Part shown: positions 7,643 through 13,387 of the stretch, in pieces
Numbering within the stretch: the first letter of the stretch is position 1
Layout of the letters: each line of letters begins with the position of its first letter
Assembly (NCBI GenBank): GCA_947244595.1
Contig: CAMXKT010000006.1
Span: forward strand, 1-41,893
Direction: 5' to 3'
DNA length: 41,893 nucleotides
Source of the DNA: an uncultured Oscillibacter sp.
Lineage (GTDB): Bacteria; Bacillota; Clostridia; Oscillospirales; Oscillospiraceae
Translations under genes and position numbers: made by a program
The notes under the pieces: model-generated
Database searches by the model: none
Seen by the model: only the letters and a program-made list of their open reading frames with translations
What the model was told of the DNA's origin: nothing

Positions 7643-7700
7643 AAAACAGGAACCACATCCCGGCGGCCCTCCGCCAAAGGATGTGATTCCTGTTTTCTTC
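7643..7700. terminator. Large bidirectional terminator between lacI-family gene and GGGtGRT gene
   Basis: An 18-bp stem with one mismatch, AAAACAGGAACCACATCC (7643-7660) against GGATGTGATTCCTGTTTT (7679-7696). An inner GGCGG/CCGCC stem sits at the tip. It is A-rich on the left and T-rich on the right, suitable for both strands. Confidence 0.88.
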
Positions 7701-7730
7701 TTTATGCCGTCGGGGATTCCCGGCGGGAGA

Positions 7731-8729
7731 TTACTTCTTGCTCTCCGCCACGGCGACCGCCACCGCTACGGTAGCGCCCACCATGGGGTTGTTTCCCATG
7801 CCCAGGAAGCCCATCATCTCCACGTGGGCGGGGACGGAGGAGCTGCCCGCGAACTGGGCGTCGGAGTGCATCCGGCCCATAGTGTCGGTCATGCCGTAGG
7901 AGGCCGGACCGGCGGCCATGTTGTCGGGGTGCAGCGTGCGGCCCGTGCCGCCGCCGGAGGCCACGGAGAAGTACTTCTTCCCCTGCTCCCAGCACTCCTT
8001 CTTATAGGTGCCCGCCACGGGGTGCTGGAACCGGGTGGGGTTGGTGGAGTTGCCGGTGATGGACACGTCCACGCCCTCCAGGTGCATGATGGCCACGCCC
8101 TCCCGGACGTCGTCCGCACCGTAGCAGCGGACGCCTGCCCGCTCGCCCTCGGAGTATTTGAACTCCTTGACCACCTTCACCTCGCCGGTGCCATAGTCAA
8201 ACTGGGTCTGGACATAGGTGAAGCCGTTGATCCGGCTGATGATCTGGGCGGCGTCCTTGCCCAGGCCGTTGAGGATGACTCGCAGGGGCTCCTTGCGGGC
8301 CTTGTTGGCGTTCCGGACGATGCCGATAGCGCCCTCGGCGGCGGCGAAGGACTCGTGGCCCGCCAGGAAGGCGAAGCACTTGGTCTCGTCCCGGAGGAGC
8401 ATGGCCCCCAGGTTGCCGTGGCCCAGGCCCACCTTGCGGTCCTCGGCAACAGACCCGGGGATGCAGAAAGCCTGGAGGCCCTCGCCGATGGCCTCGGCAG
8501 CCTCGGCGGCGGTGGCCACGTTCTTCTTCAGCGCGATGGCCGCGCCCACGCAGTAGGCCCAGCAGGCGTTTTCAAAGCAGATGGGCTGGATGCCCTTGAC
8601 GATCTCATAGGGGTCGAAGCCGGCGGCCTGGCAGAGCTCCCGGCACTCCTCCACGCTCTTGATTCCGTACTGAGACAGGACGGAATTGATCTTGTCGATT
8701 CTTCTCTCGTAGCTTTCAAACAGAGCCAT
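7731..8729 (-). CDS. GGGtGRT-family protein
   Basis: 332 residues. The eponymous motif SGGGTGRTLHPDNMAAGP has its GGGTGRT at residues 259-265, near the C-terminus. MGRMHSDAQFAGSSSVPAHVE and an alanine/valine-rich tail follow. Eight cysteines are present, several clustered at 51, 56 and 60 in the ICFENACWAYC stretch, with C89, C118 and C202 further on. The family is known mainly as a conserved partner of NifU-like scaffold proteins in anaerobes and has no established biochemical function. AAGGAGG precedes the ATG, 19 bases after the NifU-like gene, so the two form an operon controlled at 9521-9549. An iron-sulfur enzyme or metal-handling role is a reasonable inference, not shown. Confidence 0.9.
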   Translation of the reverse strand: MALFESYERRIDKINSVLSQYGIKSVEECRELCQAAGFDPYEIVKGIQPICFENACWAYCVGAAIALKKNVATAAEAAEAIGEGLQAFCIPGSVAEDRKVGLGHGNLGAMLLRDETKCFAFLAGHESFAAAEGAIGIVRNANKARKEPLRVILNGLGKDAAQIISRINGFTYVQTQFDYGTGEVKVVKEFKYSEGERAGVRCYGADDVREGVAIMHLEGVDVSITGNSTNPTRFQHPVAGTYKKECWEQGKKYFSVASGGGTGRTLHPDNMAAGPASYGMTDTMGRMHSDAQFAGSSSVPAHVEMMGFLGMGNNPMVGATVAVAVAVAESKK

Positions 8730-8748
8730 TTCTCAATTCCTCCTTTTC

Positions 8749-9441
8749 TTACTCGTGACGGGGGTCGATATACTTGGCGGCCCCGTCGAACTGGCCGTAG
8801 TGGCCCTTGGCCTTTTCCAGGGCCTCGTTGGCGTCCGTTCCCTTTTTGATGGCGTCCATCATTTTGCCCAGGTTCACGAACTCGTAGCCCACGATTTCGT
8901 CGTCCTTGTTCAGGGCGATGCGGGTCACGTAGCCCTCGGCCATCTCCAGATACCGGGGACCCTTGGCCTTGGTGCCGAACATGGTGCCCACCTGGGACCG
9001 CAGGCCCTTGCCCAGGTCCTCCAGGGACGCGCCGACGGGCAGGCCGCCCTCGGAGAACGCGGTCTGGGTCCGGCCGTAGACGATCTGGAGGAACAGCTCC
9101 CGCATGGCGGTGTTGATGGCGTCGCACACCAGGTCGGTGTTCAGGGCCTCCAGAAGGGTCTTGCCGATGAGGATCTCGCTGGCCATGGCGGCGGAGTGGG
9201 TCATGCCGGAGCAGCCCAGGGTCTCCACCAGGGCCTCCTCAATGACGCCGTCCTTGACGTTGAGGGTCAGCTTGCACGCGCCCTGCTGGGGGGCGCACCA
9301 GCCCACGCCGTGGGTAAGGCCGGAGATATCCTTGATCTCCTTGGCCTGGACCCATTTGCCCTCCTCGGGGATGGGGGCGGGACCGTGGTACGCGCCCTTG
9401 GCGACGGGGCACATGTTCTGCACTTCGGTGGAATAGATCAT
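8749..9441 (-). CDS. NifU/IscU-like iron-sulfur cluster scaffold protein
   Basis: 230 residues. The central region follows the NifU_N/IscU fold: WCAPQQGACKLTLNVKDG (C49, C56), then VETLGCSGMTHSAAMASEIL (C77) and LVCDAINTA (C106). These align with the three cluster-ligand Cys positions of IscU (CG..., GCG.A..S.S..SE, and the third Cys). The HPK-type loop for HscA binding is not evident. Unlike standard IscU/SufU it has an N-terminal Cys11 segment and a C-terminal extension of about 100 residues (GPRYLEMAEGYVTRIALNKDD). The scaffold probably serves the GGGtGRT protein encoded immediately downstream rather than general cluster supply; that is inference. The start follows AAAGGA-type spacing and an 80-base leader. 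Confidence 0.88.
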   Translation of the reverse strand: MIYSTEVQNMCPVAKGAYHGPAPIPEEGKWVQAKEIKDISGLTHGVGWCAPQQGACKLTLNVKDGVIEEALVETLGCSGMTHSAAMASEILIGKTLLEALNTDLVCDAINTAMRELFLQIVYGRTQTAFSEGGLPVGASLEDLGKGLRSQVGTMFGTKAKGPRYLEMAEGYVTRIALNKDDEIVGYEFVNLGKMMDAIKKGTDANEALEKAKGHYGQFDGAAKYIDPRHE

Positions 9442-9520
9442 AGTCGTCCAATCCTTTCCTTTTCATATTTTTTCGGGGCCGGGCCGGAGGGGCCCGTCTC
9501 CCGGAGCTTCGCGCGCTCAT

Positions 9521-9549
9521 ATTATATCGGTAAACGATTACCTTGTCAA
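9521..9549 (-). promoter_or_regulatory. Perfect sigma-A promoter with LacI-type operator in its spacer
   Basis: Minus strand: TTGACA (9549-9544), 17 bases, TATAAT (9526-9521), both hexamers identical to consensus. The spacer contains GGTAATCGTTTACC (9542-9529), a near-palindrome matching the operator before the lacI-family gene at 6564-6577. Binding there would block polymerase directly. Confidence 0.88.
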
Positions 9550-9574
9550 GGAATAAACGACCGGCAGAAAAAAA

Positions 9575-9602
9575 GACACGCCCTTCGGCGTGTCTTTTTT
9601 TC
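9575..9602 (-). terminator. Terminator of the tRNA-Val gene
   Basis: GACACGCC, tetraloop, GGCGTGTC with A and T tracts on both sides (9568-9602). It follows the tRNA on the minus strand and separates it from the NifU-like operon promoter. Confidence 0.88.
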
Positions 9603-9679
9603 TGGTGGACGATACAGGACTCGAACCTGTGACCCCCTGCACGTCAAGCAGGTGCTCTAGCCAGCTGAGCTAATCGTCC
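9603..9679 (-). tRNA. tRNA-Val (anticodon GAC)
   Basis: Minus strand. The acceptor GGACGAT pairs over 7 bp with ATCGTCC. A D-arm (GCTCAG..CTGG..GAGC) follows. The anticodon arm is CCTGC-TTGACGT-GCAGG with GAC in the loop centre, and the T-arm is ACAGG-TTCGAAC-CTGT. Discriminator A and an encoded CCA end at 9603. All parts are canonical. Confidence 0.97.
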
Positions 9680-9694
9680 GAAGCGAACATATAT

Positions 9695-9723
9695 AAGATA
9701 CACGAAGCTTTTCCATTTGTCAA
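9695..9723 (-). promoter_or_regulatory. tRNA-Val promoter
   Basis: TTGACA (9723-9718), 17 bases, TATCTT (9700-9695), 16 bases before the mature tRNA end. Confidence 0.72.
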
Positions 9724-9731
9724 GCCTTTTC

Positions 9732-9760
9732 TTGCGCTTTTCTTTTTTTTCTGCTATACT
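9732..9760 (+). promoter_or_regulatory. Promoter of the SDR reductase gene
   Basis: TTGCGC (9732-9737), 17 bases, TATACT (9755-9760). It is divergent from the tRNA promoter. AAGGAG follows before the ATG at 9791. Confidence 0.72.
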
Positions 9761-9790
9761 GCCCCCATCAAAGATAAAGGAGCTGATCCC

Positions 9791-10525
9791 ATGAGAAGAT
9801 CCGCCCTGGTCACCGGAGCCTCCCGGGGCATTGGCAGGGCCGTGGCCATCGCCCTGGCCCGGGAGGGCTGGCCCGTCTGCGTCAACTATTTAGAGCGCCG
9901 GGACGCCGCCGGGAGCCTGGTCTCCCAGCTTCGCGCCCAGGGCCGGGACGCCATGGCTTTCCAGGCCGACGCGGCGGACCGGGGGGCGGTGGAGGCCATG
10001 GTCCGGGCCGCGTCGGAGGAGCTGGGCCCCGTGGAACTGCTGGTGAACAACGCCGGGATTTCCCACCAGGGCCTCTTCCAGGACCTGGACGACCCAAGCT
10101 GGGACCGACTCCTGGCGGTGAATCTCACCGGGCCCCGGAACGCCGCCCTGGCGGTGCTGCCCCACATGCTGAGCGAGAAGCGGGGGTGCATCGTCAACAT
10201 CTCCTCCATGTGGGGCCTCCGGGGGGCCAGCTGCGAGGCGGCCTACGCCGCCACCAAGGCGGGGCTCATCGGTCTGACCCGCTCCCTGGCCCTGGAGCTG
10301 GCCCCGTCGGGCATCCGGGTGAACTGCGTGGCCCCAGGCTGCGTGGAGACGGACATGGTGCGGGCCCTGGGGGAGGAAACCCGCCGCATGCTGGCGGAGG
10401 AAACCCCCCTGGGCCGCCTGGGGAGGCCGGAGGATATCGCCGGGGCCGTGGCCTTCCTGGCCTCGGACAAGGCGGCCTTTATCACCGGGCAGGTGCTGAC
10501 GGCGGATGGGGGGTTTATCGTATAA
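9791..10525 (+). CDS. SDR-family oxidoreductase (FabG-like)
   Basis: 244 residues, the classical short-chain dehydrogenase length. The glycine-rich cofactor motif TGASRGIG is at residues 8-15, NNAG near 87-90, and the catalytic Ser-Tyr-Lys set is SS in VNISSM, then YAATK. The C-terminal PGCVETDM and ITGQVLTADGG segments are typical of FabG. It resembles 3-oxoacyl-ACP reductase, but no fatty-acid synthesis genes are nearby. Stand-alone FabG-like enzymes in Firmicutes can have other roles, such as the EF-P-modifying YmfI of Bacillus, so the substrate is undetermined. It has its own promoter and terminator. Confidence 0.9.
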   Translation: MRRSALVTGASRGIGRAVAIALAREGWPVCVNYLERRDAAGSLVSQLRAQGRDAMAFQADAADRGAVEAMVRAASEELGPVELLVNNAGISHQGLFQDLDDPSWDRLLAVNLTGPRNAALAVLPHMLSEKRGCIVNISSMWGLRGASCEAAYAATKAGLIGLTRSLALELAPSGIRVNCVAPGCVETDMVRALGEETRRMLAEETPLGRLGRPEDIAGAVAFLASDKAAFITGQVLTADGGFIV

Positions 10526-10531
10526 GGGCGG

Positions 10532-10570
10532 CAGCCGCGTGACGCGTAAACGTCACGCGGCTGTTTCTCT
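10532..10570 (+). terminator. Terminator of the SDR gene, overlapping the end of the convergent MATE pseudogene
   Basis: A 13-bp perfect stem, CAGCCGCGTGACG / CGTCACGCGGCTG, with loop CGTAAA and a following TTTCTCT. The right arm contains the natural stop codon (10553-10555) of the MATE reading frame on the other strand. Confidence 0.82.
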
Positions 10571-11854
10571 GTCCGCCCGGGCCTTCAGGGCGGCGGCAGC
10601 GGCGGCGGTTAGGATCTGCGCCAGGGGCATGCTCCACCACACGCCCGTCTGTTCCCAGAGGCGGGGCAGGACCAGCAGCAGCACGTGGAAAAGCGGTTCC
10701 ATGTAGACCAACGTATAAGAGTACCCCGCTCTTTCCGTGGCGTAAAAGACGGCTGTTGTAACCCGAGAGAAGGCCAGGAACAGATATCCGCTCTAGAAGA
10801 CCGGCATAGCCGCCGCGACGATCCCCGCCGCCTCCGCCGACGCGCCGAATACCGGGCCAATCAGCCCCCGGGCGGCGTACAGCCCCGCCATGCAGAGACC
10901 CGCCAGTACCGCTGCCGTGCCATACGCCAGCCTTCTGGTCTGGAGGACCGCCCCTGTATCCTTTTCCCCGTAATACCGGCTGACCAGCGGCTGGCTGCCA
11001 TCCCCGACGCCCTGCACCAACAGGCATACGATGGCGAACACGTAGGCGACGCAGGCGTAGCTGGCAACCGCCGTTTCCCCGCCGTACCGCATGGAAAAAC
11101 GGTTCATAAACATTTGGGAAATCAGAGGGGTAAACGAGATGCCGAAGGGGGCGATCCCAATCTTGAAAATGTCCTTCACACACTTGCCGATCCCCTTGAC
11201 CTCCAGACCCCAAACCGGAATTTTGTGCCGGGCCAGATAGAAAAAGCCGCCCGCCGCGGTGAGGGCCTGGCCAATGATGGTGGCCAGGGCCGCTCCCGCT
11301 ACGCTCCACTCATAGACCCACACAAACAGATAGTCCAGCGCGATGTTGCAGAGGAACCCGGCAATCATGGTCCCCATGGCGAACCGCGCTCCGTCGTTGT
11401 TGCGGATGATGGGGACGACGCCTGTGGCGAAAATCTGAAAGACTGTGCCCAGGGCGATGTATTCCAGGTACTCCACCCCCAGCGCCACCATTTCTCCGGC
11501 GGCGCCCAGCAGCCGCAGAACCGGCTCCATGACGCAGAACAGCAGAACCGTCAGCAGAGCGCTGGCGGCCAGCAGCAGCAAGGTGGTGCAGCGCAGATAC
11601 TTCTTTGCCTCGTCCTGCCTGCCGGAAGAATGGTGGAGCGTGTACATGACGGCCCCGCCCATGCCGACGCCCGTGCCCAACGCCTGCAGCAGGGATACCA
11701 CCGGGTAGGCAATGTTGATGGTGGACAGGCCGGTGTCCCCCACGCTCCGGCCCACGAAGAAGCCGTCCACAATGGTGTAAATCCCGGACAGGGCAAAGGC
11801 CAGCACGGAGGGAATGACATAGGAATAAAAGGTCTTGCAGGCGTTCCGGTTCAT
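10553..11854 (-). pseudogene. MATE-family efflux transporter interrupted by an in-frame amber codon
   Basis: The reading frame from ATG at 11854 gives 353 residues of a typical MATE protein. It opens with SYVIPSVLAFALSGIYTIVDGFFVGRSVGD, and about ten hydrophobic helices follow. The frame ends at TAG (10793-10795) inside a helix. The same frame then continues without any other stop for 79 more codons to TGA at 10553. The continuation (SGYLFLAFSRVTTAVFYATE, then PLAQILTAAAAAL) is the expected MATE C-terminus, including the SRVTTA.FYATE segment. One codon therefore separates this allele from a 433-residue transporter. The gene follows a MarR gene with a 4-base overlap. A truncated protein lacking the last two helices is unlikely to transport. 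Readthrough or a sequencing error remain possible. Confidence 0.85.
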
Positions 11855-12285
11855 CTCTGCCGCTCCTCCATTTCCTTCTCAAAGACGGTGTTGAACAGGG
11901 TGATGTCGTTGATCATCTGCCGCGCCCGGCCGCTCCCCATGAGGGTGAGGACGGCCCGCTCCAACTCTTGGAGGGGATCCAGGACCTCCCGGGAATAGGC
12001 AAGCCCCTGTTCCGTCAGGACCACCCGTTTTTCCCGCCGGTCCTCCTGGCCGGCGGAGAGGACCACATAGCCCTCGTTTTTCAACGAGCGGATCACGCTG
12101 TTCACGGTCTGCTTGGTAAGACCCGTGCAATCGCAGATCCTCTTCTGCGTCATGTCCTCCCGCCCGTCCAGGGCATACAGAACGAACAGCAGATAGCAGC
12201 TGATTCCGCGGGCGTCCGCCCAGCGGGTATACAGGGCGTTGGCCCGGCCCCAGGCTCCCCATAATTTTTTGTCGTCTGTCAGCAT
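11851..12285 (-). CDS. MarR-family transcriptional regulator
   Basis: 144 residues from ATG at 12285, preferred because AAAGGAG lies 8 bases upstream. The winged helix-turn-helix is visible: MTQKRICDCTGLTKQTVNSVIRSL (about 62-85), followed by the wing SAGQEDRREKRVVLTEQG with the DxR turn usual in MarR. It probably controls itself and the overlapping MATE gene in response to a toxic compound. The frame stays open upstream to an ATG at 12420 and would add 45 residues: a hydrophobic stretch (ILWFLLLLLAVEAMEELLFW) and a basic tail. This could be a translated extension, a leader peptide or chance. Confidence 0.88.
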   Translation of the reverse strand: MLTDDKKLWGAWGRANALYTRWADARGISCYLLFVLYALDGREDMTQKRICDCTGLTKQTVNSVIRSLKNEGYVVLSAGQEDRREKRVVLTEQGLAYSREVLDPLQELERAVLTLMGSGRARQMINDITLFNTVFEKEMEERQR

Positions 12286-12464
12286 GGCTTGACTCTCCTT
12301 TTTTGAAACTTCTTTTACCCGGAGAACCGCCCGGACCAGGTGATCTCCCCGCCAGAACAGCAGTTCTTCCATCGCTTCAACGGCGAGCAGCAGCAGCAAA
12401 AACCATAGGATCTCGTTCATCGTTCCACCCGCCGTTTGCGCAAAAGTTAGCTCCTGTACATACT

Positions 12465-12493
12465 ATTATAGTATATGTAAATACTTTTGTCGA
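12465..12493 (-). promoter_or_regulatory. Promoter and palindromic operator of the MarR-MATE pair
   Basis: Minus strand: TCGACA (12493-12488), 17 bases, TATAAT (12470-12465). The -10 lies inside the perfect palindrome ATACTAT-T-ATAGTAT (12460-12474), with TACAT/ATGTA outer arms. This is a likely MarR operator. Confidence 0.75.
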
Positions 12494-12495
12494 GC

Positions 12496-12530
12496 AAAAA
12501 AACCGCGCGATTTAAACTCGCGCGGTTTTT
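12496..12530 (-). terminator. Terminator after the small membrane-protein operon
   Basis: CCGCGCGA (12503-12510), loop TTTAAAC, TCGCGCGG (12518-12525), flanked by seven A and five T, so it is usable on both strands. It ends the operon 13270-12594. Confidence 0.85.
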
Positions 12531-12593
12531 CCAGGTATCAGAGTATGAAATTACACCGGCCGCCGGCATGCCCAAAACGGCCCTCCGCCGCGG

Positions 12594-13103
12594 TCACCAG
12601 GACGGCGTCTGGACGGGGCGCGCCTGTTTCATCAGCTCATAGATCAGCTCCATGGACCCCCGGCAGGTGTCGCCGAAGCGGGAGGCGGGACGGCCCTCCA
12701 CCCTGTAGCTGACCTCCGTGTCCGCCGCCGCCTGCCCGCCCTTGTTGAGGCCAAAGCGGAGCGTGACCTCCTCCCCGCTTTTGAGGAAGACCTTAACGGT
12801 ATAGAGCTTCGTTCCCCCCAGGGCAAAGCCGAACAGCAGGCCGGGGTGGTCCTTGAGCATATTCCCGCTGTGGCGGAAGGCGTTCACCGCGTCCAGCAGG
12901 GCCTGGATGTCCTCCGGCTCCGTCAGCTCCACGGCGCTGAGCGGGTCGCTGAGGCGGATGTGGTCCACGTCCTCCGCCGGGAAGTCCAGCGCGTTGATAG
13001 GCCCGCCGCCCCAGCCGTAAATCCAGGCCAGGAGGGCCAGCGCAAGGACCAGCCCGCCCGCCGGGAGAAGCCATTTTCTTGAGACGCCCCTCATGGCCGT
13101 CAC
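12594..13103 (-). CDS. Single-pass membrane protein of unknown function
   Basis: 169 residues if started at GTG 13103, whose bases overlap the stop codon of the preceding small gene; ATG at 13094 is an alternative. A basic N-terminus and one hydrophobic segment (about 11-29, LLPAGGLVLALALLAWIYGW) precede an outward domain of about 135 residues. That domain has alternating strands (HIRLSDPLSAVELTEPEDI; KLYTVKVFLKSGEEVTLRF), resembling small uncharacterised extracytoplasmic domains of Clostridia; no named family is recognised. It is co-transcribed with a 56-residue protein from an ECF-type promoter, which suggests envelope-stress or signalling context rather than metabolism. Confidence 0.75.
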   Translation of the reverse strand: MTAMRGVSRKWLLPAGGLVLALALLAWIYGWGGGPINALDFPAEDVDHIRLSDPLSAVELTEPEDIQALLDAVNAFRHSGNMLKDHPGLLFGFALGGTKLYTVKVFLKSGEEVTLRFGLNKGGQAAADTEVSYRVEGRPASRFGDTCRGSMELIYELMKQARPVQTPSW

Positions 13104-13270
13104 TGATAGCGGTACTGCATCCCGGTGTACTGCTCGATGCAGCTGAAAAACAGATCCCGGTTCCGGAACTCCAAGAGCTTGCAGTCCTCCTCCTCATGGA
13201 AGGACACGATACGGCGGCGGGTGTCGACCCAGACGCGCCACAGGTTCTGGGCGGTAGTTGTTTGCTCCAT
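13100..13270 (-). CDS. Small protein, 56 residues, unknown function
   Basis: ATG at 13270 is chosen because AAGGAG lies 9 bases before it; a GTG at 13297 would start before that site. The sequence is soluble and mixed-charge (NLWRVWVDTRRRIVSFHEEE, then LEFRNRDLFFSCIEQYTGMQYRYQ), with no signal peptide or membrane segment. The next gene overlaps its stop, so the two are translationally coupled. Its position as first gene behind an ECF-type promoter is the only functional clue. The size and the 'mxxW.VW.D...R.vSFhee' pattern recall small uncharacterised proteins of Oscillospiraceae. Confidence 0.72.
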   Translation of the reverse strand: MEQTTTAQNLWRVWVDTRRRIVSFHEEEDCKLLEFRNRDLFFSCIEQYTGMQYRYQ

Positions 13271-13315
13271 AGGGGGAGGCTCCTTTCTCGTTGGCACTTG
13301 TTGTCTATTATATAA

Positions 13316-13375
13316 GACGATTGAGAGGCCGGTTTTGTTTCACTGATTTGAAAAATTTTTGAAAAAATTTTTCGG
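13316..13375 (-). promoter_or_regulatory. Second ECF-type promoter, driving the 56-residue and membrane-protein genes
   Basis: Minus strand: an A/T tract (AATTTTTTCAAAAATTTTTC), then GTGAAAC (-35, GAAAC at 13341-13337), a 17-base spacer ending GGCCTCTCAAT, and CGTC (13319-13316) followed by TTATATAATAG. The block order is the same as upstream of the ECF sigma gene at 5051-5110, so the same sigma factor probably reads both. Confidence 0.62.
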
Positions 13376-13387
13376 CCTCCTCACAGG

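Noticed and set aside
10793-10795. TAG read as pyrrolysine in the MATE gene
   Set aside because: The residue falls within a membrane helix of a transporter, a protein class not known to use pyrrolysine, and no pyl genes are visible; a nonsense mutation is more likely.
10515-11309. 264-codon minus-strand frame overlapping the MATE gene
   Set aside because: It is out of frame with the MATE protein and is Gly/Arg-rich without motifs; the MATE frame explains the region including its tail after the amber codon.
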